Assembly (NCBI RefSeq): GCF_002878395.1
Contig: NW_025892519.1
Location: 60,822 to 124,821, forward strand
Source: Capsicum annuum
Taxonomy: Eukaryota > Streptophyta > Magnoliopsida > Solanales > Solanaceae
Length of the DNA: 64,000 nt
Direction of reading: 5' to 3'
In this document: in pieces, positions 1 to 11,657 of the stretch
Layout of the letters: the number at the start of each line of letters is the position of its first letter
How positions within the stretch are numbered: position 1 is the stretch's first letter
The notes under the pieces: generated by a model
What the model was told of the DNA's origin: nothing
What the model saw: the letters and a program-made list of their open reading frames with translations, nothing else
The model's database searches: none
Program-made: the position numbers and the translations under genes

Positions 1-97
1 GGTGCAAAGTAATTGAAAAATCTAATGTCTTAAGTGTAGAATATCCAATAATAAAAACTGAATTTGAAGTACATGATATGTCTCAGAAAAAAATAAA
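1..97. other. Unassigned flank of solo LTR-1
   Basis: A+T-rich sequence left of a solo LTR. I see no open frame, RNA gene or recognisable repeat in it. It should be continuous with the sequence from 2460 onward, because a 5-bp target duplication (gaaat, 98-102 and 2455-2459) brackets the LTR between them. Confidence 0.5.
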
Positions 98-324
98 GAA
101 ATTATGATACCCCGAACTTTCTTCAAGCCTAATTTCGTCTCTAGAAGATTAAGGGATGACTTTCAAAGTGAGTAATGTTTAAATCATATAGAATTTTTCT
201 AATTTTGACTTTTTATTGTGTGGAAAATTGAAGTAGCTTTCCAATGATATAAGATTCACTTAAATCCAATAACTGGTCAAGAATTATGGCTAATTTAAGT
301 TCTAGTCGTAAAACACCATCATTA

Positions 325-585
325 TGGTGTTTAGCGCATTGCGGAGAGGGTTTATTTAAAAAAATTTAAATTTCAGTGGGACTCCACGATGGTGGCGCAA
401 CACGGAGGACCCCAATTTCATAGTTGTCACTTTCCAGAAGCTCAACACAATAACAGTGCGTCGCGCTAGGTGCCAAAATGGCATTAACAAAGGGGCACCT
501 TGATGGCTCCGCATCGCGGAGTCTGCCTAGTTCACAGTGGTCGTTTTTTAGTGAGACACCACGATAGTGGCGCATCACGGTGGCT
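325..585 (+). repeat. GC-rich array of ~60-bp units in LTR-1
   Basis: Five related cores (gcgcattgcgg, gcgcaacacgg, tgcgtcgcgct, ccgcatcgcgg, gcgcatcacgg) occur near 333, 391, 452, 512 and 571, so the spacing is 58-61 bp. Each sits in a unit that also holds a cacgatggtgg-like half and an aatttc/agtgg stretch. The halves are imperfectly inverted to each other. The array lies in the 5' third of the LTR, the presumed U3 region, and is strikingly CpG-rich for this window. Confidence 0.75.
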
Positions 586-900
586 ACTCAGTTCACAAAT
601 ATTTCATTTTTCCAGTTCGGTAAGAGTTAAAGGAGGTATTTTGGTCAATTATCTTACCCTCAATCCGTCCAAAACATAAAATTAATGACATAACAAAGCA
701 CTTTATGCCCTAATCCTCACTCTCTTCAAAACAAAAATCCTAGTTCATCATACTTCTCCTCCAAGAAACTCAAGATTTCTCCATCAATTCTCCAAATTGA
801 GTCAAGATTCCAAGTTGTTAGTGTAGGAATTCCAAGAACCCTCATTCAAGAGTTTCAATAACATCTCGAACGCAAGTTGTTCATTCAAGTTTATCAATAT

Positions 901-911
901 AAGGTATGTAG
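901..911 (+). promoter_or_regulatory. Splice-donor-like site in LTR-1
   Basis: The sequence reads AAG|GTATGTAGGG with the predicted cut at 903/904, close to the plant 5' splice-site consensus. The same site occurs at a similar place in most other LTRs of this group in the window. Use as a donor is inferred. Confidence 0.4.
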
Positions 912-2459
912 GGTTTGAACAAGAACAATCCTTGCGTTCTTGTGCCCCAAAACTTTCTTTAAGTTATAAATTTCTGAATTTTACTATGATTTCCATAAAA
1001 ATCAAGTTAGGGTTTATACCCATTACCATTATTTGCAAGATTATAAGATTTTCCATGGATTGAGAGTTGAATTATATGATTTTGTTTATATTTCTATGCC
1101 TATTTATGAATTTTCCAGATTTTAATTTGAATTATGAATAATTGTGTTATAAAGTATGAATTTTTATGGTGTTTGATATGAAATTGAAGCATGGGCCACT
1201 AAGCCTAGTATGTATGTTGAAATTTAAGAATGATCATGATTTAAGCATCCCATGAATAGATATTTTTAGTTATTGATGAAGAAAGTTGATCATTTGAACC
1301 AAGCTAAGATAGGAATCCATACTATTCATTCAAGTTATGATTTAAGGCAAAGATAAGCATAATCAGTTTTAACTCTAAACCTTTATGCTATTTTGAAGTG
1401 AATTTTCTAAAGTTTTGAGCAATAAGTATGGGAATAGTAGTTAACACCGAGAGGGTATGATTCTGAGGTCTCATGCCTCAGAACTACGAGCCACCGTAGG
1501 TTTCTAAATTTCCCCAAGTGGGTTAAGATAATGATCACTAAACTTAAAGGTTTTATTCTGATGGCAAGGATAGAGTAGCTCTCCCCAACGTGGGAAGAAG
1601 TTGGACTTCATGTCAACTCACACGGTTTATGTCAGTTAGAAGAAACTCCCAAGACCAAAGTCCCAAAGTCCTATAATCTCTAAGTTTCAAAGAATTCCTT
1701 TATTCTCCATAAGATAAAAGTATAAGTGTTGGAAGATATTGTTTTAAGATTCCTCTTTCTTACAAAGTTTTGAGAACAAGATGGAGAATAATGATTTTAG
1801 AAGTAAATATAATGACTCATGATATTTGTACTATATGCTTCATTATACATGATTTATGAGATTCAGTTTTCAGTTTTTCCTCAAGCTATGTGAGTCATTT
1901 ATATCAGCATGCATGTTTTTCTACAAAGTTGATGATATTATTTACTTATTGCATTGCACCCTCATATGCTCAGTACATCCTCAAAGTACTGATCTACATA
2001 TACGTATGTGTTCTATATTGTCTCATAATGTAGGTCCAGGTGTTCAGTATCTGCAGCGTGAGTAGTTCGAGCATCTTTATCTACACTTCCACAATGGTGA
2101 GTCCTCATGATTCGAGGGCCTACTTCCTCAAATATTGTGTTTTCTTTTAGTCTACAGACTATCATTTTCAGTTTAGTTCAAGTTAGTTAAGGTTCTTTAC
2201 TAATGGCTCTCTAGTTCTTTGTTAGTAGTATAAGCTTGTCGGACTATGAGTTTGTTTAAAGACTATTAGTATTTGTTTTCCAGACAGTATCTATCATTTA
2301 TTCGCTTTAGTTTTGATATGACACAACATTTATTCTTGGCTAGACTATCTTAACATAAGTGTTACAAGAAGACGCAGGCTCAAAGGGTTAGCTTAGGGCT
2401 ACTTATAGCTTTAAGCACCGTGTGATATCTGGGATAAGATTTTGGGGCGTTACAGAAAT

Positions 2460-3228
2460 CCATAATGATAAGAAGAGGTTTGGGGTCAACTCTAAAGATG
2501 TAGAGTAATGGGTACCTCGGATGTCACCAATGAACAACACGATCTCAACCTCCACATGTCATACTTGTGCTAGAATCTGCACCAAAAGGGCACATTAGGG
2601 ATTTGTACAATCCACTTGTACTTAGTAGGTATCATAGGCTGACTGAGCAAGGCAAAAAATAACATAATTAAATAAAATTATAAGCACATCACCTACAAGT
2701 AGAAAAGTCCAAAATGGTAGCTCACACCATCTCTACTAACAGTTCTAATATATCATTACTGAAAAATAAGTACAAATACACATGAAAAGTACTCCAAATA
2801 AAATACGAGCCAAGGAAACTAAAGAAATCATGAAAGATGCAATATGCAATGCGATGCCATGAGAATAAGATGAATAGTGTAAGTCATCACATGACTTTCT
2901 GTATACACTCACCGAGATCGTAGCTCTCAGGTAAAACTCATAGGAAGTTTGTAACCCATATACTATAATTCATATCTCAATATCTCAACCCGTCTTTTCA
3001 TCTCGTGTTCACGAAGAGAATTCTTATAAAAATGACACATTTTTCTCTAAAAGTAATGTTCCTCAATGGTACCAGTATCTTATGAATGTATGTGTATGGA
3101 ATGAGGATGTAATACTCATAACTAACTTAATATGAAGATATAAAATCCATTCAATGCGTCTATAAGTGAGCCCAAAATCAACTCAATATATCTACAATTC
3201 ATTATTATCAACTCTAATTAGACACCAT
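2460..3228. other. Unassigned sequence between LTR-1 and the Athila-type element
   Basis: About 770 bp without a long reading frame or an RNA gene. It is low in GC and reads like the non-coding part of another old retroelement, but I cannot pair it with any LTR or coding domain here. The last five bases (accat, 3224-3228) would be the target duplication of the next element, whose other end is lost. Confidence 0.4.
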
Positions 3229-4585
3229 TGATGTTGGGTGTATTTATGCATTCTAGTGTCATTATTCTAGTATTTTTAGCCTTGTTTTGAGGATGATTTG
3301 TACGCTATATGGGTTGATAATCAGATAAATGTACATCTAAGTTTTAAAGCATGTGTTTAGAGTGTCAAAGTTAATTCCAAAAAAGTTTGTACCTAAAAGA
3401 GTCATTTAGAGTTCAATCATGGAAACTAGCATTACTAGCTTGAGCTAGGTGTTTGTCTAGTCAATCTTGTTGAATTCTATTGCGTTTTATGTGTTACAAA
3501 TGGTTTAAATGAATAATTATGAGTGAAATAACTAATTGGTAATGTGCAAGATTCAATTTTATTAAGTAAAAAATTGAAACATAAAGTTGAAGATCATTGC
3601 GAATTACCCTAGTGTTAGCTTGTGTTTTGATTCATCGTCATGGATATTGTGTTGTGATGATCTCTAATGCATGTAGTTTTATTTTGTTGGATTATTTGTG
3701 AGATGAATATGATGATATTTTAATGATATAAATGCTGGAAATCCATGGGAAATACATCAAAAGACAAGGGACAAAAGATGGAACGAGAAAGACTCAACCA
3801 AAATTTGGGACGCAACTTCCAGTGCTTGCCCGCGATTTGGGTGCGTCGTACCCTCCATTCCAGGGCATCTATGCCTTAGAAAATATTCTGAACAACAATT
3901 CTAGTGTGTGCCCGCAATTTTCCCGCAGGCTCAACTCTAGCTCAACTCTCCAACATGGTTTTGGCTTACCCTTTTGCAATAAACACATCCTTATACATAT
4001 TTTTAATTATCTTTGGACATATTTTGGAGATCAAGGGACTGCTACGACTTCATAACAGGTTTTTATTATTTTAATTTACTTCATTCATGGTTTTAGTCGT
4101 TAATTACAATCTTGTGATTACGATTACGACTATGCATGGATAAACACCCTATTTTCGGGGTTAAAGCCAAGAACATGAGTACTATTATTTTAAATTGATT
4201 TCTTTTAAGTTTCTTATCATTATTGGTTGTTTGTTTATTCTTGATTTAACTATTTTAAGGATTAGCTACCCTAAGAATATATTCATTGTCAACCTTGTGA
4301 TCTCGGGAGAGAGAATAGGGATATAGAATGTGGAAATAAACAAAGTTGGTTCTTATTTCTTTATAAAATAAGGAATTTGAATTAGTGTCAAGGACATGGA
4401 TGTACTTAGATACCTCACATGATTCAAACGTAGGATGATAGCTTAATAAACTTAAGTGGATTATTACATCCTCGCTCAACGATGTAGTTGTAAGGTCAAA
4501 CTTAGGTAAAGGATTAGAGGTCGAGAGACCATGATTATGTAATTAACCCTACGAATCAACAACCAAGTTAAGAAAGTTAACGAAT
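3229..4585 (+). repeat. 5' LTR of element C, first part
   Basis: It opens tgatgttgggtgtatttatg and matches 10683 onward closely, including the shared cttgcccgcgatttgggtgcg stretch. It is cut at 4585 by an inverted solo LTR and continues at 6360. Excluding the insert, the LTR is about 1637 bp. The 107-residue open frame at 3732-4055 lies wholly in the LTR and is treated as chance. Confidence 0.85.
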
Positions 4586-6354
4586 TGACAGTGCACATGC
4601 AAGTGTACGTGGTCTACCAAGTAATATAGTGTCCTTCAAGAAATTCGAGTTATCGATCCTACAAAGACTAGATTTGGCAACGATTTGATTTCAGTTCACA
4701 ATTTAGATTCACTTGATGCAAAAGTAACCAAAAGAGAGAATTGAGTTTGTATATTGCGAGTAAATTAAATAATGCGTAAAGTAAAGATCTTGTAACAATC
4801 AATAGGAGAAAACCCAGGGTTGAAACACTCTAAATAATCATATTATGCTATTGGAGTTCATTCGTTAACTTTCTTATCTTGGTTGTTAATTCGTAGGGTA
4901 AATTGCGCGATTATGGTTTCCCAACCTCTAATCTATTATCTAAGTTGAACCTTACACCTACATCGTTGAGCGGGGATGTAACAATTCACTTAAGTTCTCA
5001 ACAAATATCATCCTACATATGAATCAAGTAAGGTTTCTAGGTACATCCCTATCATAGATACTAATTCAAGTTTCTTATTTTATAAGGAATCAAGAACCAT
5101 ACTCTGCTTATTCTCATATTCTATCACTCTATTCCCTCTCCCAAGTTCACAAGGTTGACAATGGATGTATTCTAAGGGTCGTGAATCCTTAAAATAGTTA
5201 AAACAAAAATAAAAAACAACCAATATTGATAAGCAAAGAAAAAAAACTTAATCTATAGCAATAATAATCATGTTCTTGGCTTCAACCCCGGAAAGGGAGT
5301 TTTTTTAGCCACTCATAGCCATAATCAACATCTAATTAATTGTATGAATGATTAAAACCATAAAAAAAACTAAATTAAAGAAATAAAAACCTAAAAAGAA
5401 GTTTTGGTATCCTACAATGTTGTTCCAAGTAATCTAGGTGTTCAAAGATATCCCACAGCGTGTTTTAAGACATTATATTTATAGTATATAAGTCATAACC
5501 CACTTGGATTAGGTTTTCACATCGTCTTCCTTCAGTTTGAAACTTTTCTCCAAATTTTTATCATTGGCACATCGCACCACAGTGTCAAATGGAATCCTGG
5601 ACACAACTGGGCACTTGACTCCCGATTTTGGTCAGTGGTGCTAAGCAGTGCAATCGCGTTGAGACACTATTTTTGGATAATTGAGATTTGGGATGGCTCT
5701 GAGATATGGTGTTTCACTATTTTGGGCCCCTTATGAATCCAATGAAAGTCAACACGTGCCAATTGGACAAACACAAACTCAACATGCGCTCAAAAATATG
5801 CAGGGGTCTAAATTGGTGTCCAGCTTGAATCTTGTGCTTTCATTGTCATTTTCTAGCCCTTTTAAGTTTTTTACACTTGATTTAAATATTGTATATCCTT
5901 TATATAACATAATAATCCATTTACCAAGCATCATATAGCATTAAAAACAATAATTTATAGCTCAAAACAACACAACATCCTTAACGATGAACTAGAAACA
6001 TGAGCTAAGCATAGGCTAAATTCATATTGAGCTTTAACTCATTGTTTTGACTCTTTTATTGATTCAATTGACCCTTTAACATTATAACTCAGTTATTTTA
6101 CATATAAATAAATAATAAAAACTAGAAAAACACCTAGCTCAAGCTAGTTACACTAGTTTTCTCGGTTGAACTCTAAATGCTCAAACTGAATCAAAACTCA
6201 TGTGAAACCACCATTAAACATTGTAAACACATACTTGGACACATAAATATTCATTTATATCATTATCAACACATATAGCATAAGAATCATCCTCAAAACA
6301 AGGCTAAAAAGGCAAGAATAGTAATGGTAGAGTGCATAAATACGCCCAACATCA
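4586..6354 (-). mobile_element. Inverted solo LTR inside element C's 5' LTR
   Basis: Read on the minus strand, this is an LTR of the same family as element C: it opens tgatgttgggcg at 6354 and ends cactgtca at 4586. A perfect target duplication, cgaat, lies at 4581-4585 and 6355-6359. No internal sequence is present, so it is a solo LTR of 1769 bp. Because host and insert are the same family in opposite orientation, the region from 3229 to 6639 forms a long inverted repeat. Confidence 0.92.
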
Positions 6355-6359
6355 CGAAT

Positions 6360-6639
6360 GAAGTTCAATAACATAGAATGATTGTTCAAAGTACTTTAAC
6401 CCTAGGTTTTCTCCTATTGATTATTCCAATACTTTTAATTTATGCATTGTTTACTTTAATTGCAATTACAATTTTCAAACTTCCTTTTCGATTACTCTTA
6501 CACTAAGTTAATCTAAATTGTGAACTAAAATAGAATCGTTGTTCAATCAAGTCCTTGTGGGATTGATACTTGGCTTCTTGAAGTCCAATTTACTACTTGG
6601 TATACCATGTACACTTGCGTGTACGCTTGGATGCTGTCA
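6360..6639 (+). repeat. 5' LTR of element C, last part
   Basis: Continuation of the LTR after the insert. It ends ggatgctgtca at 6639. It is the inverted counterpart of roughly 4586-4864 in the inserted LTR, sharing the gtacacttgcgtgta and lariat-like ttgtgaact stretches. Confidence 0.85.
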
Positions 6640-6645
6640 AGTTTT

Positions 6646-6662
6646 TGACGCATTTTCGGGGA
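6646..6662 (+). other. Primer-binding site of element C (tRNA-Asp-like)
   Basis: Reads tgacgcattttcgggga just after the LTR. Athila elements carry TGGCGCCGTTGCCGGGGA here, matching the 3' end of plant tRNA-Asp. The differences are mostly at C or G positions, as expected for an old methylated copy. Confidence 0.65.
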
Positions 6663-6778
6663 CTTGTAATTTGGCAATTATTTATTTTAGTTTTAATTTT
6701 TTGATTTATTTGGTTTTTTTACACTTGGTCTTAGTTTTGTAATTACAGGAAATAGGTTTTCAAAGTAGGAAGGTGGAA

Positions 6779-7960
6779 ATGGCTCGAGAATTGGCTGAAC
6801 TAAGCTCCGAACCTGAATAAATTTTCCATCAACGCAGGAGAACAAAAATCCTTCTCCCCCGAATTCCTTAAATCTAAGAAGACCAAGAGAATCTTGATCC
6901 TATGGCTGAACAACAAGCAACACAAAGGATAGTTAGGGAAGTGGTTGTCTCACTTTCGATGAACTTGACTTCACCATTTCAAAGACCGTCCGATGTGGAA
7001 AATTTTGAGTTAAAGCACAACATGGTGCAGCTTCTAATCAGCAATGGACAGTTTGCAGAAATTTCACATGAGGATCCCTAAGTCCATTTATAGAATTTCA
7101 TTGAGCTTACTGATACATTCATTATAACTGGTGTGAATATAGATTATGTGAGGCTGATACTTTTTCCCCATTCACTGTTAGGGGAAACTAAAAGTGGTTG
7201 AATGCAGAGCCGGCCAATTCAATCACATCATGGGATGTCTTAACCAGAAAGTTCCTCTTCAGATTCTTTCTATTTGGCAAGACTACAAGACTTCGCAATG
7301 AGATAGTGAGCTTCAAACAGAAGGCAAATAAAAACCTCCATCATGCTTGAGAATGATTCAAGGCTCTTCTTTGGGAATTTCCACATCACCAATATTCCAA
7401 TGAGTTACTTGCTCATACTTTTATAGAAGAACTTAATCACAATACAAAGATTTTGCTAGATTCAGCCGTAGGTGGTCAAGTGCTGGAATTGACTTATGAT
7501 GAGCTGTACACATTATTAAATCGTATAGTGCAAGAAAGTCCCAAGTGGCATTCAGATTCTAGAAGTTCCATGAAAAGAATTATGGGTGTATTAGAGGAGA
7601 GCCAATTCACTGCCTTATCAGCTTAGGCTACGGCATTGCAAAATATGATAAATACTCAGTTCAGCAGCCTGAAATTGGGAATCAGTAATGTATGTAGGCA
7701 AAGCTCAAAGGCCGAATTATAGTAATGGATACAACATGATATGGCATACTCAGCCATTGAATGCCCCACAACCACAATCTTTAACAAATTAGTCAACTAG
7801 CAACATGGAAGAGATATTAAAGCAGGTTCTATCTAGCTAATCAGACACAATTAGCTACGAATATAAAAAATTTACAATCTGCCTTGAGAAGCTTAGAGTT
7901 ACAGTTTGAGATAGCTACAGAAAGCATTAAATACTAGACCATAATGTAGGTTGCTCGAAG
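6779..7960 (+). pseudogene. Athila-like gag, broken (element C)
   Basis: Remnant of the capsid-type gag polyprotein that packages element RNA. It starts at an ATG at 6779 and meets a stop within 15 codons, with later stops and shifts between frames. Stretches resembling Athila gag can still be read: VENFELKHNMVQLL (about 7000), ANSITSWDVLTRKFLF (about 7215), LRNEIVSFKQ (about 7290), and ELNHNTKILLDSAVGGQVLE (about 7430) followed by LTYDELYTLLNRIVQES. The order and spacing match the gag domain. No zinc knuckle is recognisable. It cannot make an intact product as it stands. Confidence 0.75.
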
Positions 7961-8299
7961 ATACAAAAAATCTAAAATAGGTTATGGCAATCACTTTGAG
8001 GAGTGGTAAAAAACTTCAAGGAGAACCTTCCAAGGTAACTAAGGAGGTAGATATTGATGTGGTGGTTGAACAGGTAAATGGCAAAGTTTCTAAAAAATTG
8101 AGAAATTTCAAATTCTCAAAATAAAAAGTTCCAGAAGAGGAGAAGAAGATCTCACAACTACCCTTCATGTAAAAGTATAGAAAGCGATGGAGGATGTAAT
8201 GTTTAAGAAGTTCTTTGATACGTTCAGAGAGCTTCACATTAAATAACCTTTGTTATATGTTTTGAAGGGTATGTCCAAGTATGCTAAGTACTTGAGGGA

Positions 8300-8935
8300 T
8301 GTGGTTGTAATAAGGTAAAATTGCAGGATGTGGAGGAAGTGATACTCACTGAAGAGTGTAGCGCTGTAATGACACAAAAAATGCCCAAGAAGCTTAAAGA
8401 AATAGGGAAGTTTACTCTCTTGATCCAAATTGGGAGTAGAATAGTCCATACACTAAGTGACTTAGGGGAAAGCATAAATTTGATCCCCCTATCTCTGTTC
8501 AACACATTGAGCTTGGGAAAGCCTAAACTGACCACTGTGGTTCTTTAGCTGCCAAACGCATCCATTACCCATCCTGAAGAAATTATAGACGATGTCCTCA
8601 TAAAGGTTGGTAAATTCATTATTCTTGCTGACTTTATTGTTCTTGATTTTAAGGCAGACGAAAGGATATCAATTATATTCAGGCATCCATTCTTTACAAC
8701 CGTAGGTGCGTCGATTCATGTTAGAGAAGTCATACTTACGATGATATTGGAGGATTAAGAGGTGGTATTTAATGTTTACAAAGAACTCAATATAATGTCC
8801 CATTATAAAGATTTATGTATGATCAATGTTATTAAAGGGGACAAGTGTAGGGTGGTTAGCTCGCCAAAGACATCTTCTAACACCCTTATTGAGCAACTCG
8901 AGCCTCCAATTCCACTGATCCTAACATGATGAAGG
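8300..8935 (+). pseudogene. Athila-like aspartic protease, broken (element C)
   Basis: Remnant of the retroviral-type protease. The open part is 8321-8548. The active-site region reads LSDLGESINLIPLSLF, where Athila proteases usually have DLGAS, so the aspartate remains but the alanine is a glutamate. After a stop at 8547 the same frame continues with EEIIDDVLIKVGKFI, ADFIVLDFKADERISII and VFNVYKELN, all in the expected Athila order. It ends in two stops near 8930. RT would normally follow, but the next sequence is the element's 3' non-coding block. Confidence 0.75.
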
Positions 8936-10682
8936 TTGAAGTTGAGAGATATATTGACCTTGGGAGTGCAAACTCAAGAGGTCAGAAACGAAGAAGAAAA
9001 TAACTCCCAAAAAGGAGTAAAAGGATGAAAGATTATGATTGAGTTGAGTTGGGTCGTGCCATGACACTAAATAAAGCATTTATTTAGAGGCAACCCAAGT
9101 TAAGTAGGTATGTTTTATTTTTAGTTTTTTGTTTTTGCTTCACTTACGTTTTGTTTTTATTGAGTCACAGGTTTATGGAAAGTCTGAGTACCAAAAACTT
9201 GATCTAAGAGGCATGACAAAGATTGAGTATGGGATCCAACAGACCTTATTTATGTGTAAATATGCTACTGGCTAGGCCTAGAGTCCTCAGGGAGCATTTT
9301 TATCTCTTACTTTTAAGTTCACTTTGGGGACAAAGTAGATTTTTAAGTGTGGGATGGGGAAATTCCTAATTTTTGGCTCAATTTAAAATTTTTTGCGTAA
9401 CATATTCTTGTTAGTGATATTTTTGATTGCATGGTGCAAGTGTTTTGTTGGTAAAAGTATGTTAAATGAGTTAATTGCTACTTTTAAGACTCTTAGGCTC
9501 ATTTTTAGGACTCATGTACTTGTTGGCTTAAAATTTGAATATGTGCTATTATTGATTAAAAGTCTATGATGATCCTATTGAGTTGAGCATGTTCCACATG
9601 TGATGTGAGTTTTTGTATATTTAATGTTATATGTGATGTCTAGAACTTGCCCGGTGTGTGTGTAAAGTAAAATAAAGAGTGTGGGTTTAGGAGATAATAT
9701 ATGTATTTCATTGATAGCTTGATTTATACCTTCTTGTTGACCTACCTTTTTCCTTAATCCTAGTTATCCTCTTTGATTCTTTAGCTTTTTCTTTGAAAGC
9801 TTCATAAGTAGCATAATCCCTTCTTTAAGCTCCTAGGCGCTTTAATGAAAAATTAATTGAGTGAGGAGTTTGAGAACTAAAAGGTAAAAGATGAATTTGA
9901 TGCCCCAAGGTAATAGTTATTGGTGTTTATAAGTTGATGTGTGATAGACATTATGCTAGAGATACCACCATGGTTGTGAAAAAGATAAATAAATTTTTTT
10001 TGGTAATAAGTAATACTTCCACCATGTATTTGTGAAAATGCTTAAAAGTGATGGGGCAAAAAAAAAGATATGGGTAGACAAAATGGTGTAATTTGGTTGT
10101 TGGAATTTGGTTTTAAACGAATAATGTAGTATGTTAAAGCGCTTAGAGAGGTTAGTCACTATTTCCAAATAATTTCTACCTATACCTTAGCCTATATTAC
10201 AACTCGAAAAGGACCTAATTGATCCTAAGTTTATCATTCTGATATTAGTGGAGCACTACACTATGGGAAAGCCTATGGTTCATTTTTTGCAACTTGTGAA
10301 TTCCTTGAGAAGTGAGCGTAATTTGACTCTTGTACCCATCGTGATGAATTTCTTAATTATGAGTGATTATGGAAAACTCTCTTATTGTGAAGGAAACATG
10401 TTTGATGAATGTGGGTGATTTGTATGATGTCCTTGATTGAGAAATAAGCACGAGTTTTCCAACTAGGTGAGTCAATTCTTGAGGCTAGGATATTTTGAAG
10501 TAAGATTCATAAGCTTTCAATTATGTAATTAACATGTTATATGTAGGAACTTGCATTTCGTGTAGTTAATGTAGTACTAACTTGAGTGTCTTGCATGTCA
10601 TAGAAGTGTAGAGTTTCCTTAACCTATGGTGCTTATAGTCAAGAGTTGTTCAAGGACGAACGAGGTTTTAAGTGTGGGGTGG
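8936..10682 (+). other. 3' non-coding region and polypurine tract of element C
   Basis: No coding domain is visible in this 1.7 kb. At 9054-9098 is the Athila-type block gtcgtgcca...ggcaaccca, normally found after pol, here directly after protease. Near the end, caaggacgaacg (10651-10662) resembles the motif seen ahead of the polypurine tract in the other elements. The tract is a weak gtggggtgg (about 10673-10681), just before the 3' LTR. The short minus-strand frames here are chance. Confidence 0.6.
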
Positions 10683-11657
10683 TGATGTTGGGTGTATTTA
10701 TGCATTCTAGTGTCACTATTCTAGTCTTTTTAGCCTTGTTTGGAGGATAATTCATATGCTAAATGGGTTTATAATGAGATAAATGTTCATCTAAGTTCTA
10801 AATTATGTGTTTACAATGTCAAAGTCAATTCCAAAAAAGTTTTGTACCTAAAAGAGTCATTTAGAGTTCAATCATGGAAACTAGTGTTACTAGCTTGAGT
10901 TAGGTACTTGTCTACTCAATCCCGTTGGATTCTATTGCATTTTATGTGTACCAAATGATTTAAATGTATAATTATTAGTAGAATAACTTGTTGGTAATGT
11001 GCAAGGTTCAATTTGATTAAATTAAAAGTTGAAACATAAAGTTTAAGATTATTCTGAATTAGCCTAGTCTTAGCTTGTGTTTTGATTTATCATCATGGAT
11101 ATTGTGTTGTGATGGTCTTTAATACGTGTGGTGTGATTTTGTAGGATGATTTTTGAGATGAATATGATGATATTTTGATGATATAAAGGCTGTAAATCCA
11201 TGGAAAATATACAACAAGACAAGGGAAAAAAGATGGGATGAGAAAGACTTAACCAAAATTTGGGATGCAACTTGCAGTGCTTGCCCGGGATTTGGGTGCT
11301 TCGCCCCCTCCATTACAGGGACTCCATGCCTTAGAAATTATTTTGAACAACAATTCCAGTGTGTGCCCGTGATTTGCCGGCTACGCGCGCTCTACTTCGG
11401 CGTAATGGAGCACGTGACGCCCCCTCCAGAATGGTGCAAGGGAGCCCATGATGCGCACTCTATTCCAGGCCTGACTTGCATGTTGAATCCGTGTACAAAA
11501 TGGATTTGGCTTACCCTTTTGATATAAATACATCCTTATACACATTTTTAATTATCTTTGGACATATTTTTGAGATCAACGGGCTGCTACAACTTCATCA
11601 TTAGGTTTTTAGTATTTTAATTTAGTTCATTCACGTTTTTAGTCGTTAATTACAATC
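10683..11657 (+). repeat. 3' LTR of element C, truncated
   Basis: Matches the 5' LTR from its opening through the cgttaattacaatctt stretch (compare 4098-4113) and then stops. Relative to the 5' LTR it has a longer GC-rich section (about 11370-11500) with cgcgcgctctac and acgtgacgcccc. The remaining 600-odd bp of the LTR are missing, replaced at 11658 by element E's LTR. Confidence 0.8.

Larger units (their letters stand above)
103..2454 (+). mobile_element. Solo LTR-1, Tekay/Del-like Ty3/gypsy family
   Basis: A lone LTR of 2352 bp. It starts with a decayed form of the family's opening (tgtaataccccg, here tatgataccccg) and ends in gcgttaca. It is bracketed by a perfect 5-bp target duplication, gaaat, at 98-102 and 2455-2459. 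No primer site or internal region follows, so it was probably left by recombination between the two LTRs of a full element. Inside, in order, are a GC-rich array of about 60-bp units (about 325-585), a CT-rich leader-like stretch (700-800), a splice-donor-like aaggtatgt (901-909), a block with caccgag near 1446, an agtactgat block (1986-1994), and the widely shared ggtgagtcctcat near 2097. The short reading frames in it are chance frames. Confidence 0.9.
3229..11657 (+). mobile_element. Element C: Athila-like gag-protease element, 3' truncated
   Basis: A Ty3/gypsy element with a 5' LTR from 3229 (opening tgatgttgggtg) and a 3' LTR from 10683 with the same opening. The primer site after the 5' LTR resembles the tRNA-Asp site of Athila elements. 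Internally there are only gag- and protease-like frames, both broken. The short block that normally follows pol in Athila elements, with ggcaaccca, comes directly after protease (9054-9098). RT, RNase H and integrase are therefore absent, making this a non-autonomous derivative. The 5' LTR is interrupted by an inverted solo LTR. The 3' LTR stops at 11657 at a joint with another element. Confidence 0.8.

Noticed and set aside
325..585. Regularly spaced repeats considered as a CRISPR array
   Set aside because: Units of about 60 bp are imperfect throughout, without constant repeats and unique spacers, and lie in a plant LTR.
3732..4055. 107-residue plus-strand open frame
   Set aside because: Lies wholly in element C's 5' LTR, has no domain, and is broken in the 3' LTR copy.
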